A DNA stretch of 64,000 nt from Paenibacillus contaminans (GCF_003285015.1 NZ_QMFB01000015.1:1-64000), one strand, 5' to 3'. Shown: positions 33,798-43,595, counted from the first letter of the stretch. The notes: generated from the letters alone by a model not told the origin. Translations and numbers: made by a program.

Positions 33798-35495
33798 ATG
33801 CCGATTTTTCAATGGCTCGCCAGGAAGGCGAAAAACCGAAACAGACCCGTCGCCAAAGTCCCGAATCAACTTCTGGAAGAGAGTCTTAACGAGAAAATAA
33901 CCGGCAATCTAGAGGAAACGATAGCGTTCATACATAGCTTATTAGGCGAAAATGACGATTTTGCGATGCGGCGCTTCCACGTTTTCGGACAATATCCTGC
34001 CGTGATGCTGTATTTCTCCAACTTGATCGACCAGGGCCTTATCAATACGGATATTCTGAAACCGTTTATGTACCGTCCTCCTCATTTGGAAGGCAAGGGC
34101 ACGGAGCCTCACCGGCTGAAAGAAGTGTTATATAACGATACGCTCTATCACAGCGAAGGCATGCTGGAAAGCCGGCTGATCAAGGTGGTCGAGGCCATAT
34201 TGCGCGGAGAGACGGTTGTGGCGGTCGAAGGGCTGGATGAAGCTTTTTTGATCGGCACGCGCAATGTAGAAAAACGCGCCGTCGACCAGCCGGCAACCGA
34301 GCAGGTCATCCGGGGTCCGCGCGAAGGCTTTATCGAACCGCTGGGGACGAATATCGCGCTTCTGCGCTACCGGCTGCAAACGGCCGATTTCCGCGTCAAA
34401 ACGATGAAGATCGGCAGATTGACAAAATCGAAGGTCGCCGTATGCCATATCGAAGGGATCGCCGATCCCGCGCATGTGAAAGAAGCGGAACGGCGGCTTT
34501 CCGCCATCGATATCGACGGGGTGCTTGATGCCGGCTATCTTGAGCAATTTATCGAGGACAATCATTTTTCCCCGTTTCCGCAAGTTCAGAACACGGAGCG
34601 TCCCGACAAAGCGGTCGCTAATTTGCTTGAGGGCAAGGTTATCATTTTCGTCGACGGTTCTCCCTTTGCATTGATCGTGCCGACGGTGTTCAGCCAGTTC
34701 TATCAAACGACGGAGGATTACTCCGAAAGATTTCTGCTGATGAGCGCTATTCGCTTGACCCGTCTTGTCGCGTTAATATTTTCGCTGGTCTTTCCGGCCT
34801 TATACGTTTCGGTTATTTCCTTCAATCCGGAGCTCATCCCGACGGAATTTGCCGTTGCCGTGGCGGGCGGAAGAGCGGGCGTGCCGTTTCCCTCCGTAAT
34901 AGAGGTTCTCGTAATCGAAATATCGATGGAGGTATTGCGAGAAGCGACGCTCCGCTTGCCGCAGCAGGTAGGGGGAGCGCTTTCGATCGTCGGCGTGCTT
35001 GTCATCGGACAGGCTGCCGTGGCAGCGGGCTTTGCGAGTCCGGTTACGGTAGTCGTCATCGCCTTGACGACGATCGGCTCCTTCGCTACGCCGGCCTATA
35101 ATGCGGCTTTGGCTTTGCGGCTTCTGCGGTTCCCCTTGTTTATACTTGCAGGAATATTCGGGCTGTACGGCGTCATGATCGGTTTGATTCTGATCGCGAA
35201 CCATCTTCTTTCCTTAAAATCGTTCGGCGTCCCTTATATGAGTCCGATTATTCCCGGCAATATTGAGGGGATGAAGGACACGCTAATCCGCGGACCGTTA
35301 TGGTCGATGAAAAAGAGGCCCGCTCTTCTTAACCCGCAAAATCAAAATCGTTTAGGCGGCGGCGCCGGCGGGTCGTTTAATCCGAAGCCTGACCGTTCGA
35401 ACGATTCGTCTGACCTAAGAAATGAAAGGGGGACTGCAGCCCATGCAGGACGCGCGCCAGATCACGGCGATTCAAGCAGCGGCAATCCTCATTAG
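33798..35495 (+). CDS. Spore germination receptor subunit A (GerA family)
   Basis: This 565-residue protein has a soluble N-terminal domain (about residues 30-290) and five or six membrane segments from residue 305 on, as in GerAA/GerKA. PREGFIEPLGTNIALLRYRL and the segment IIFVDGSPFALIVPTVF are hallmarks. It forms the germinant receptor in the inner spore membrane with the B and C subunits that follow. ATG 33798 follows GAGAGG. The last 53 bases overlap the B gene. Confidence 0.93.
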   Translation: MPIFQWLARKAKNRNRPVAKVPNQLLEESLNEKITGNLEETIAFIHSLLGENDDFAMRRFHVFGQYPAVMLYFSNLIDQGLINTDILKPFMYRPPHLEGKGTEPHRLKEVLYNDTLYHSEGMLESRLIKVVEAILRGETVVAVEGLDEAFLIGTRNVEKRAVDQPATEQVIRGPREGFIEPLGTNIALLRYRLQTADFRVKTMKIGRLTKSKVAVCHIEGIADPAHVKEAERRLSAIDIDGVLDAGYLEQFIEDNHFSPFPQVQNTERPDKAVANLLEGKVIIFVDGSPFALIVPTVFSQFYQTTEDYSERFLLMSAIRLTRLVALIFSLVFPALYVSVISFNPELIPTEFAVAVAGGRAGVPFPSVIEVLVIEISMEVLREATLRLPQQVGGALSIVGVLVIGQAAVAAGFASPVTVVVIALTTIGSFATPAYNAALALRLLRFPLFILAGIFGLYGVMIGLILIANHLLSLKSFGVPYMSPIIPGNIEGMKDTLIRGPLWSMKKRPALLNPQNQNRLGGGAGGSFNPKPDRSNDSSDLRNERGTAAHAGRAPDHGDSSSGNPH

Positions 35496-36558
35496 CACGA
35501 TTATCGGCGTCGGCGTGCTGCCTCTACCGCTTTTTGCCGTTCGGGCAACCGGGGCCGGCGCTCCGCTGGTTACGCTGCTCGGCATTCTCGTCGCTTTTGC
35601 CGGTCTGCTGTTCATCACGATGCTTGGCATGCGTTTTCCGTCACAATCGATCATTCAATACAGCGAGGATATCGTGGGCAAATGGATCGCCCGGATCGGC
35701 AGCGCATGCATCATTTGCTTTTTTGCCGTCCTCACTTCGCTTGCCGCGCGCGAGTTTGGGGAAGTGGTCGTAACGTCCGTATTAAAGCGAACCCCGCTGG
35801 AGGTTACCGTTATCGTCATGCTGCTGCTGGCAGCCGTTACCACGCGGAAGGACATCGCCAAGTTTGCGTATATTCATTATTTTTATTTGCCCCTCATCCT
35901 CGGTCCCGGTTTATTGATCGTCGCGCTTTCCTTGAAAAATGCCAATGTGATCAATTTGCAGCCGATTTGGGGGAACGAACCGGCGGGGATGCTGTCCGGC
36001 GTTTTGATTATTGCCGCTTTGTTTCAGGGTTCGTTCATTATAACGCTTGTCATTCCGGCGATGTGCCGGCCGGAGAAGGCGATGCGGGCAAGCTTGTGGG
36101 GGATTGTCGTATCGGGAGGGCTTTATTTTTTGATCGTCGCGGCAACTGTCGGCGTCTTTGGCGCCGAGGAGACGAAGCTGCTGTTATGGCCGACGCTCGA
36201 GCTTGCCAAAACGACGTCGTTGCCGGGTAATATTTTGGAACGGCTGGACGCCGCTTTTTTGGCCGTTTGGGTAACCGCCGTCTTTACTACGCTTTATTCC
36301 AGTTATTTTTTGACCATTCATTCCATGAGCAAGCTGTTTCGATTACGCGATCACAAAATGTTCTCGCTATTTCTTCTGCCGTTTATTTTTTTATTGGCCA
36401 TGCAGCCGCAAAACATCATTCAGCTGTACGTCATTATCGAAAACGTAGGCCGTATCGGGTTGTGGATAACGATCGCTTATCCTTTCGTCCTGCTTGTCAT
36501 CGCATGGCTCCGTAAAAAGAAGGGCTTGCGCGATCCGAAGCACAAACTGGAGCAATAA
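35443..36558 (+). CDS. Spore germination receptor subunit B (GerB family permease)
   Basis: This 371-residue membrane protein has about ten helices and the APC-type start ITAIQAAAILISTIIGVGVL. The B subunits are thought to hold the germinant-binding site. The chosen ATG 35443 has GGGGG 10 bases upstream; the in-frame ATG at 35422 lies before that site. It overlaps the A gene, and the C gene follows 52 bases later. Confidence 0.93.
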   Translation: MQDARQITAIQAAAILISTIIGVGVLPLPLFAVRATGAGAPLVTLLGILVAFAGLLFITMLGMRFPSQSIIQYSEDIVGKWIARIGSACIICFFAVLTSLAAREFGEVVVTSVLKRTPLEVTVIVMLLLAAVTTRKDIAKFAYIHYFYLPLILGPGLLIVALSLKNANVINLQPIWGNEPAGMLSGVLIIAALFQGSFIITLVIPAMCRPEKAMRASLWGIVVSGGLYFLIVAATVGVFGAEETKLLLWPTLELAKTTSLPGNILERLDAAFLAVWVTAVFTTLYSSYFLTIHSMSKLFRLRDHKMFSLFLLPFIFLLAMQPQNIIQLYVIIENVGRIGLWITIAYPFVLLVIAWLRKKKGLRDPKHKLEQ

Positions 36559-36610
36559 GATCAACTGCGGAAGGCCAAGCAGCTTTATGCAGGAAAAGGA
36601 GGGAGCTGCC

Positions 36611-37852
36611 ATGAAAATCGGAAAGCGGACGCTTCCGGTTCCGGTTCCGGTTCGGATAATCGGCGTCGTTCTCCTCATGGTTCCTATGCTTTCGGGATGC
36701 TGGGACAGTCTTGAACTCGATAAGCGGGCGGTCGTTTTGGGCATTTCGGTCGATGAGGCGGATTCGGGAGCCGCTGAGGAGGAGAGCGAGGTTTCGCATC
36801 TCAAGGGAAAATTTCCCGCTCCGAAAAACGATATGATTCGCCTTACCGCACAAATCGCATTGCCTGGCCGAATTCCGCTTGGGCCGGGGGAAGGCGGCGG
36901 GGTCGATGCGAAGCAAACCGTGTGGCCGATCGAAGTGACGGGTCATACGGTTGACGATGCGCTGATGAATTTGCAGCAGCAGATTTCGTCCAGACTTTTT
37001 TTCGGGCATTTGCGAATTATCGTCGTGTCGGAAGCGGTGGCGCAGAAGGGCTTGCAAAATTTGAACGATTATTTCCGCCGTAATTCCGAGGTGAGAAGAA
37101 CGACCTGGATGCTGATTTCGGAAGGGAAAGCCAAAGATTTGATGACGGCGGCGCCGAAATTGGGGCGGCTGCCGACGCTGTATTTGATTACGACAATGGA
37201 TCAGGCCGTCAAGATGGGCAAGTTTCCGAATAATTTTCTCGGCTCCTTCTGGAGCGATTCCTCGAAGAAAGGCCAGGAAGCCTATCTTCCTTACGTTGAG
37301 CTGAAGAAGGACAGCAACGTTGAAATCAAGGGGCTCGCTTTTTTTAAAGGCGACAAAATGAACGGAGTGACGAAGCCGTTCGAAATTGCCGCATTCATGT
37401 CGATCAAGGGCTGGAATCCGGCCGGATACCGGGGGTTTGTCCCTGTAGACGGAAAAGATGGCGCCGTTAACCTTAATGCAACGTACCGCAAGTCGAAAAT
37501 CGAAGCGGAAATACGGAACGGCAGACCGCATATCAACGTTTCGGTACAGCTTGAGGTCAACCTGGAGGAGAAAACGAACGAACGCATATTCATCGATAAT
37601 CCGGACATCATCCGGGAAATCGAACAGGCGGATCGGCAGGCTGCGGGCAAGATGTACAGAGCGTTTATCGACAAAATGAAAGAGGAAGGCTCCGATATAT
37701 TCGGCTTCGGCGAGCATATCCGCGCCAAAGAGCCGCATTATTGGGACCGTAATATAAAAACGAAAGAAAAATGGCAGGAAATCTATAAGGATGTTCCCGT
37801 AGACGTAAGCGTGAAAATACACATTCGGCGAATCGGGATGAAGACCAGGTAA
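36611..37852 (+). CDS. Spore germination receptor subunit C (GerC family lipoprotein)
   Basis: This 413-residue lipoprotein has a lipobox at MLSGCWDS followed by LELDKRAVVLGISVDEAD, the GerC N-terminal signature. The three-domain GerC fold follows. It anchors to the spore inner membrane and completes the receptor. AAGGAGGG lies before ATG 36611; the longer frame upstream overlaps the B gene without a site. Confidence 0.93.
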   Translation: MKIGKRTLPVPVPVRIIGVVLLMVPMLSGCWDSLELDKRAVVLGISVDEADSGAAEEESEVSHLKGKFPAPKNDMIRLTAQIALPGRIPLGPGEGGGVDAKQTVWPIEVTGHTVDDALMNLQQQISSRLFFGHLRIIVVSEAVAQKGLQNLNDYFRRNSEVRRTTWMLISEGKAKDLMTAAPKLGRLPTLYLITTMDQAVKMGKFPNNFLGSFWSDSSKKGQEAYLPYVELKKDSNVEIKGLAFFKGDKMNGVTKPFEIAAFMSIKGWNPAGYRGFVPVDGKDGAVNLNATYRKSKIEAEIRNGRPHINVSVQLEVNLEEKTNERIFIDNPDIIREIEQADRQAAGKMYRAFIDKMKEEGSDIFGFGEHIRAKEPHYWDRNIKTKEKWQEIYKDVPVDVSVKIHIRRIGMKTR

Positions 37853-37898
37853 ACCCGAGCTGCCGGGCTTCCGGTACGAGGGGGTAGGAGGTATGCAT

Positions 37899-38102
37899 AT
37901 GAACGCTACCGGTTATTTCTATTATTTCATATTGCTGCTGGCGGCGACAGGAGCGCTGACATTACGCATCGACGTAAAGGAATACGACCGACAAGGCTTG
38001 AACAAAGAGAAGAAATTGACCCGGCTGCTGGCATGGGGCAATCTAATACTTGGCGCATCGCTGTTTACGGCGGATTGGGCTTTTCAGAAATGGTTTTGGT
38101 AA
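37899..38102 (+). CDS. Small two-helix membrane protein, germination receptor D subunit-like
   Basis: This 67-residue protein has two hydrophobic segments (YFYYFILLLAATGAL and LLAWGNLILGASLF) joined by a basic loop. Short two-helix D subunits of this size follow several Bacillus ger operons and modulate the receptor. ATG 37899 is preferred since GGAGG lies 7 bases away; ATG 37893 sits on that site. The D role rests on size, topology and position. Confidence 0.7.
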   Translation: MNATGYFYYFILLLAATGALTLRIDVKEYDRQGLNKEKKLTRLLAWGNLILGASLFTADWAFQKWFW

Positions 38103-38156
38103 TTCGGGCGAAGAGGGGCGCGTGAAATTTTTTTCGCGAATATAGGTTGTAAAATA

Positions 38157-38206
38157 TTGACTGCGAACAAATGTTTGCTATAATAGAGTTATAGAACAAA
38201 CGTTCC
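38157..38206 (+). promoter_or_regulatory. SOS promoter with two LexA boxes
   Basis: TTGACT and TATAAT are 16 bases apart, with CGAACAAATGTTTG (38164-38177) between them. A second box AGAACAAACGTTCC lies at 38193-38206 over the likely transcription start. Two LexA boxes suggest tight repression. Confidence 0.85.
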
Positions 38207-38230
38207 TATTTTGAGAGGGGTGCAAACAAT

Positions 38231-38527
38231 ATGCCGGCAAACAAAATCAGATTCATTGAAAGAGATTATTTCAGAAAGCTGATGATCGATAATAGCGAGT
38301 TTATGACGGAGCATCAAATCGAGAAAATTCTTGATCAAGCCGGTACCCTCTGGGACGATTTGACCTTTAAATTTTATGACAACGGGACGCTCGAGATTTT
38401 CGATAATAATACGGAGCAGCGCGTTTCCTTGAATGAGCTGCGCGGCGCCGCTTACGACTTCTACGTGAAAGAAAGAATCAGATGGATCAGATCCAACCTC
38501 CAAATGAAAATATTACAAAGCGCATAA
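38231..38527 (+). CDS. LexA-controlled hypothetical protein (98 aa)
   Basis: The protein starts MPANKIRFIERDYFRKLMID and has a predicted helix-strand-strand-helix layout, with KFYDNGTLEIFDNN in the middle and basic, aromatic helices at the end (YDFYVKERIRWIRSN). GAGAGGGG lies before the ATG. The twin LexA boxes make it an SOS gene. It does not resemble YneA, YolD or another SOS protein I know. It could act in cell-division control, repair or prophage-like defence, but the sequence does not say. Confidence 0.75.
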   Translation: MPANKIRFIERDYFRKLMIDNSEFMTEHQIEKILDQAGTLWDDLTFKFYDNGTLEIFDNNTEQRVSLNELRGAAYDFYVKERIRWIRSNLQMKILQSA

Positions 38528-38649
38528 TGACTATGAATCTATAAATAGGAAAGTTACGAAGCCAAAGCATGGTGAATCTTCCGAAGTATGCAGGGAGGCA
38601 CCGTGCTTTTTGCGTTCAATAATCGGACTTTGTTTGCAATTTGCAAAAG

Positions 38650-38676
38650 CAAAAAGACGCCTCAGGGGCGCCTTTA
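38650..38676 (-). terminator. Intrinsic terminator (minus strand)
   Basis: Read on the minus strand, AGGCGCC pairs with GGCGTC (one mismatch) and is followed by TTTTTG. It lies downstream of the VOC-like gene. Confidence 0.65.
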
Positions 38677-38751
38677 AACGATTGCTATGCGATGATAAGC
38701 TGTCATATGAGCCGCGCTTAACGCTGCAGCCGGGGTATCGGCGAAACGAAA

Positions 38752-39177
38752 TCAGAACGTTTCCCCGCTGTCTAAATTGAACTGCCACTCGATTCCGAAT
38801 TTATCGATTAAGCTGCCGTAGCATTTGCTCCAAAATGTTTCTTGCAGCTCCATGCGTACAGTGCCGCCTTCTTTCAAGCCATGGAAATACGATTTCAACT
38901 CGTCCAGGTTCTTATGAACGATAGATAGACTGATGTTATTTCCCGCATTGAAAGGCATGCCGGGGAAAACATCGGAAAACATGACGTTGCTTCCCACAAT
39001 GTTGAGGCGCGAGTGCATAACCAGATTTTTGGCTTCCTCCGGCAGAGGATATTCCGGGTTAGGAGGCGCATCGCCGAAGCTCATAATTCTCGGTTTCTCC
39101 GTTCCAAAAACCTGAGCGTAATACTCAACCGCTTCACGACAATTCCCGTTGAAATTAATGTAAATATCAACTGACAT
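38752..39177 (-). CDS. VOC/PhnB-like protein (glyoxalase fold)
   Basis: This 141-residue protein begins MSVDIYINFNGNCREAVEYY and contains KNLVMHSRLNIVGSNVMFSD, then a C-terminal WSKCYGSLIDKFGIEWQFNL. These are standard motifs of the PhnB/YjdN branch of the vicinal-oxygen-chelate fold. The catalytic role of this branch is unknown. GAGGAG lies 8 bases before ATG 39177. Confidence 0.88.
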   Translation of the reverse strand: MSVDIYINFNGNCREAVEYYAQVFGTEKPRIMSFGDAPPNPEYPLPEEAKNLVMHSRLNIVGSNVMFSDVFPGMPFNAGNNISLSIVHKNLDELKSYFHGLKEGGTVRMELQETFWSKCYGSLIDKFGIEWQFNLDSGETF

Positions 39178-39341
39178 GTACAACACTCCTCGGCTTCGAA
39201 TGGGAAATCATCGCTAAATGATTGTCCTTCAACATTATATCACGTACTTGTCCGATCACAAAAATGAACGGTAAAGCAAAGGGATGGCCGAAGTAGCATT
39301 CTCTATTGCGGGAAGCTTATAATGGTAGTTGAGAGGCACAC

Positions 39342-40421
39342 ATGCATCGAGAATTGCATGATATTCCGGAGTTCCAAGTAACGGCAGGTAAGAAGGTAAG
39401 GTGCAGGATGACGTTAACGATTACGCAAATTCATGATCTTTTCGATCAGATGACTAGACGGGTAGACGGGCGCGTTCAGCAAAACGCGTGGGAGCAGCGG
39501 CTTACCGTTCCGTCGCATATCGGCGAGGGAAGCGTTACACGGACCCGGATTCGTCCGGGGATGGAAATTATGATCACGGATATTACATTCAAACAAGATA
39601 TGAAGCTTCGCATTCAGGAAAATTGTCAATTGTTCGAGCTAAGCTATTGCGTAAGCGGTGAAATTAATTGCGAATGGAACGGCAAGGAAAGCCATACTGT
39701 CAACCAAACGGGCAATGTCCTTTTCCTGGAGGATGTTCAGGTTTATGAAGAGAAGAAGGCAGGCATCAGGAATCAACTGCTTGAAATTAGACTAACGCCG
39801 AACGAACTGCTGCATTATGCCGGAGATTTGACGGAGAAACGGCAAATGGAAACGTGGCTTAACCGTCATCGGGGGAATATCGATCGTTACCCGGATACTT
39901 CGGCGATCCAGCGATGTGTTTCCGAGATGATCCATTGTACGCATCAAGGAACCATGAAACGGCTGTATATGGAAAGCAAGGCGCTTGAATTTATCGCATT
40001 GTTCGGCGAGGCCGACGAATACGGTACGGTAGGCGGAAAGATGCTGCTTCGCCGTGACGATATTACGATACTGAAGCAAGTGCACGAGCTGGTGCAAAGT
40101 CATTTCGAGCAGCCGTTGTCCATCCGCGAGTTGGCCAGGCGGGTTGGCATGAATGAATTCAAACTGAAGAAGGGATTCCGCGAATTGTTCGGCAAAACAA
40201 TCTTCGAGCTTGTGCGTCAAAAACGGATGGAGAAGGCGCTCTGGCATATGGAGGTAGAGCGTTTGAATGTGGGGGAAACGGCTGCCTCGGTCGGCTATAG
40301 CAATGCCAGCAATTTCACGACGACCTTTCGGAAGCATTACGGCTGCAGTCCCAGCGAATATTTAAGGCGCATCGATCAGCTGAATCCGGAGCGCAGCAAG
40401 CTGCGGTACGGGTTGGAGTAA
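39342..40421 (+). CDS. AraC-family regulator, PchR-like, of the siderophore region
   Basis: The protein has up to 359 residues: an N-terminal sensor domain and a C-terminal double helix-turn-helix (about residues 250-355: SIRELARRVGMNEFKLKKGF, VGETAASVGYSNASNFTTTF). The sensor resembles that of PchR-type activators of siderophore uptake. It lies directly upstream of Fur-controlled importer genes. The start at 39342 has GAGAGG; ATG 39408 is an alternative. The inducer may be a ferri-siderophore. Confidence 0.85.
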   Translation: MHRELHDIPEFQVTAGKKVRCRMTLTITQIHDLFDQMTRRVDGRVQQNAWEQRLTVPSHIGEGSVTRTRIRPGMEIMITDITFKQDMKLRIQENCQLFELSYCVSGEINCEWNGKESHTVNQTGNVLFLEDVQVYEEKKAGIRNQLLEIRLTPNELLHYAGDLTEKRQMETWLNRHRGNIDRYPDTSAIQRCVSEMIHCTHQGTMKRLYMESKALEFIALFGEADEYGTVGGKMLLRRDDITILKQVHELVQSHFEQPLSIRELARRVGMNEFKLKKGFRELFGKTIFELVRQKRMEKALWHMEVERLNVGETAASVGYSNASNFTTTFRKHYGCSPSEYLRRIDQLNPERSKLRYGLE

Positions 40422-40434
40422 CGGAAGCAGAAGG

Positions 40435-40499
40435 CTTCAAGCGTGTGGAAAGTATGGTTCCTTAGCGAACGATACGTTCCGCATACTTGAAGTTTTTTT
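40435..40499 (+). terminator. Intrinsic terminator
   Basis: CTTCAAG and CTTGAAG form the outer stem, with GTGTGGAA/TTCCGCATAC within, followed by seven T. Confidence 0.8.
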
Positions 40500-40561
40500 G
40501 TTTTGCTCCCTTTGCAAGGGAAAAACCTCCCCAGGCAGGTAGAGAAAAATAACGATGTAAA

Positions 40562-40576
40562 TGATAATCATTATCA
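40562..40576 (+). promoter_or_regulatory. Fur box
   Basis: TGATAATCATTATCA is a perfect match to the 7-1-7 Fur box of Bacillus. It lies 66 bases before the siderophore-binding protein gene. Confidence 0.93.
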
Positions 40577-40642
40577 TAAATCATTCATCCAAAGCGGATC
40601 AATCGGCTGGGTGGAATAAATACAACATGAGGAGCGTTCTGT

Positions 40643-41677
40643 ATGAAAAGAAGCGGGATCATTTTGCTAGTGACGATGAGTTTGTTTTGCTCGGCTTGCG
40701 CAAAGACAACATCCGATACGAGAAGGGGGACGGAACGCGCCGGGGAAGAGCAAATCGAGGCTCAGCAGCCCCATAGCGGAGGAGACGATCATTATCCGGT
40801 CTCGATCAAGATGTATACGAATGAAGGGAAAGAGACGATGCAAACGATTGAACAAGAACCTCAAAAGGTTGTCGTTATCGGATCGGCCATAGCGGAGCTT
40901 ATGATCGAGTTCGGGCAGAAGGATAAAGTTTCCGGTCTAGGATACCCCGACCAGTCCTTTTCGAAATATGCCGAACAAATTGCCGAATTGCCGCTTATAA
41001 CAAAATCATGGCCATCCAAGGAAGCTGTGCTCGCATTAAAGCCCGACATCATTTATTCCATTTCTTCGGCTTTTAAGGAAGAGTTATTGGGGGATATTTC
41101 TTTTTGGAATGACCGGGGAATTCCGGTAGTATCGGCCGTTAATTTTACAGTCGGCCGCAGTATCGATGAATATTTTAAGGAAATCGACAATTTCGGAGTT
41201 ACTTTTAACGTTGAAGAGAAGACGGATGCCTATATAAAAGGGCAGAACGATAGAATCGATAAGGTGAAGAAAACTGCTGAAGGGGCTGAGAAAACGCCAA
41301 AGGTGCTGTTTATCGGGGGAGCACGCGATACGTATTACTACTACCCGCCGTCCTGGTGCATGATTGACGAGATGATTGAAGGGGCAGGCGGGGAGTATAT
41401 GAAGTTGTCGAAGGACGGCTATATCGAATTATCAACCGAATCGATTATTGCCGCTAACCCGGAAAAAATCATTATTACGGAATTTCAGCAGTCCGATAGG
41501 GAAGCGACTAAAAAGAAGCTGCTTTCAAACGACAGTCTTCAAAATGTCAGTGCTATAAAAACAGGGAATGTGATGGTGGCCGAATATACGAGTGCAATAA
41601 ATGGCGGTCTTCAGCTTGCCGATCTGTATGAGGATGTGGCGGCGTTTATTCATCCCGAGTTATTCGGAGGAAAATAA
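40643..41677 (+). CDS. Iron-siderophore ABC transporter, substrate-binding lipoprotein
   Basis: This 344-residue protein has a signal peptide ending in a lipobox (LFCSAC), then a FecB/BtuF-type binding fold: PQKVVVIGSAIAELMIEFG, then ALKPDIIYSISSAF. It captures a ferri-siderophore or related chelate outside the membrane and hands it to the permease that follows, whose ATG overlaps its stop. The Fur box shows iron repression. Confidence 0.9.
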   Translation: MKRSGIILLVTMSLFCSACAKTTSDTRRGTERAGEEQIEAQQPHSGGDDHYPVSIKMYTNEGKETMQTIEQEPQKVVVIGSAIAELMIEFGQKDKVSGLGYPDQSFSKYAEQIAELPLITKSWPSKEAVLALKPDIIYSISSAFKEELLGDISFWNDRGIPVVSAVNFTVGRSIDEYFKEIDNFGVTFNVEEKTDAYIKGQNDRIDKVKKTAEGAEKTPKVLFIGGARDTYYYYPPSWCMIDEMIEGAGGEYMKLSKDGYIELSTESIIAANPEKIIITEFQQSDREATKKKLLSNDSLQNVSAIKTGNVMVAEYTSAINGGLQLADLYEDVAAFIHPELFGGK

Positions 41678-42798
41678 TGATGACGTCTTTACCGAAAAGA
41701 GGCGCCCTAAACGGCGGTTCGACAACTGTGGGATCTGTTTTAAAACGACGTTTGCTATTTATAGGGATGATGATTTTATTAATCATGGCGCTGGTATTCT
41801 CCGTTGGAATTTCCCTCTCGATCGGACAGGTGCCCGTACCTTTCGCAGATTCCTTGCTGATCGTGCTTAACAAGGCGACGGGGATCTCGTTTGGCGATCT
41901 GAATGAGCTTTCTTCAGGAAGCATTTCGGATATCATATGGCACATTCGCTTTCCGCGAGTGCTGCTGGCGATGATTGTCGGCATGGGGTTGGCCCTGTGC
42001 GGAACGGTGATGCAGGCTTCCGTGCAAAATCCGCTGGCAGACCCCTACTTACTGGGCATCTCGTCAGGGGCTTCGCTCGGCGCGACCCTTTCCATTATGC
42101 TCGGGTTTGGGACTGCGGGGATAATGGCAAGCTTGGGGGTTGCCATGTGGGCGTTTATCGGCGCGCTGGGGGCGGCTGTTATGGTGCTCGTTCTAGCGAG
42201 TCTGGGCGGCAAGATGTCCTCCGTCAAGCTGGTTCTGGCCGGGACCGTGATCAATGTTTTATGCGGCGCATTTTCCAATTTCATCATTTAAGCTGCCAAA
42301 AATGCGGAAGGCATTCGTTCGGTCACCTTCTGGACCATGGGAAGCTTTGCCTCGGCCAAATGGGACAAGCTGCCGCTGCTGGCCGTCATGGTTGGAGCTG
42401 CTGCAATCTACTGTATCTTTCAGGCCAGGGTTTTGAACACGATGCTGACAGGTGAAGAAACAGCGGTGACTTTGGGAATCAATCTGAATGCTTATCGACG
42501 GATATTTATGGCGATTTCCTCGATCTTAACCGGAACGATGGTAGCGGCTTGCGGCATTATCGGATTCGTCGGTTTACTCATTCCTCATATTGTACGAGGT
42601 ATGGTCGGCTCCGATCATAGACGTCTTTTGCCGGCGGCTGTTCTTTTTAGCGCAATATTTCTGATATGGGCGGATGTGCTGGCCAGAACGATCATACCGA
42701 ACGGCGAGCTGCCGATCGGTATCGTTACGGCATTGTTCGGCGCACCCATGTTCATGTATATGCTCATAACGAAAAAATACGGCTTTGGAGGAAAATAG
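41677..42798 (+). pseudogene. FecCD-type siderophore permease with one in-frame stop codon
   Basis: The frame is continuous over 374 codons except for TAA at 42289-42291. Upstream it ends LVLAGTVINVLCGAFSNFII, and downstream it resumes AAKNAEGIRSVTFWTMGS in the same frame. In FecCD permeases this place usually holds a Tyr, so TAT or TAC to TAA is the likely change. All other motifs, including IGFVGLLIPHIVR in the last third, are intact. The rest of the operon is intact. It is either a recent null mutation, a base error in the assembly, or rare readthrough. A downstream restart at ATG 42337 lacks a ribosome site. Confidence 0.9.
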
Positions 42799-42799
42799 C

Positions 42800-43573
42800 G
42801 TGGAACTAACCGTGAACCGTCTCTCCGTTTCCCTTTCGGGTATCGATATCGTGAAAGACATTACGCTGCATGTAGAAAACGGGGCGTTTGTCGGGATTAT
42901 TGGCCCAAACGGATGCGGGAAGTCGACATTGCTGAAAAGTATCTACAAAGTCATTAAGCCGACTAAAGGAACCGTGCTCTTGAATGAAAGAAATGTTGCG
43001 GCATCGAGCGCCAAAGTCATTGCTCAGAAAATGGCTGTGGTGGCTCAGTTTAACGATATGAGCTTCGATTTTACCGTGTTTGAAATGGTGATGCTGGGCA
43101 GAACCCCTCATAAGCATGCGCTTGAACCCGATCGTGAAATCGATTATGCCATCGTTCAAGAAGCGTTGAAAAAGACGGATTTGCTCGCTTATTCGGACAG
43201 AGTCTACAGCACTTTGTCCGGAGGCGAGAAACAGCGGGTTATATTGGCGCGAGCTATTGCGCAGCAGCCGAAGCTGCTCATCCTGGATGAACCGACGAAT
43301 CATTTGGATATGAAATACCAACTGCAAATACTGTCCATTGTGAAGTCTCTCAAGGTGCCCGTCTTGGCGGCTCTGCATGATCTGTCGCTTGCTGCGACCT
43401 ATTGCGACGTTCTCTATGTGATGAAAGACGGTCAAGTAGCGGCACATGGAACTCCAGGCGAAGTGTTGAGCAAAGAGTTGATTGGCAGGGTGTATGAAAT
43501 CGAATGCGAGATTTACGTGAATCCGGTCACAGGCGGACTGGCAATCGCATACCTTCCGCTGGCAGATCATTAA
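42800..43573 (+). CDS. Siderophore ABC transporter ATP-binding protein (FecE/FhuC type)
   Basis: This 257-residue ATPase has Walker A GPNGCGKSTLL near residue 35, signature LSGGEKQRV near 135, Walker B LLILDEPTNHLD near 155 and the switch His in ALHDLS. The GTG start lies 2 bases after the permease stop, with GGAGG upstream. It powers the importer formed with the previous two genes. Confidence 0.92.
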   Translation: MELTVNRLSVSLSGIDIVKDITLHVENGAFVGIIGPNGCGKSTLLKSIYKVIKPTKGTVLLNERNVAASSAKVIAQKMAVVAQFNDMSFDFTVFEMVMLGRTPHKHALEPDREIDYAIVQEALKKTDLLAYSDRVYSTLSGGEKQRVILARAIAQQPKLLILDEPTNHLDMKYQLQILSIVKSLKVPVLAALHDLSLAATYCDVLYVMKDGQVAAHGTPGEVLSKELIGRVYEIECEIYVNPVTGGLAIAYLPLADH

Positions 43574-43595
43574 GCGACGCAAGGAGGTAGGGGCT

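Noticed and set aside
36497-37822. 441-residue minus-strand frame over gerC
   Set aside because: Antisense shadow of a clear GerC lipoprotein; no ribosome site or family pattern.
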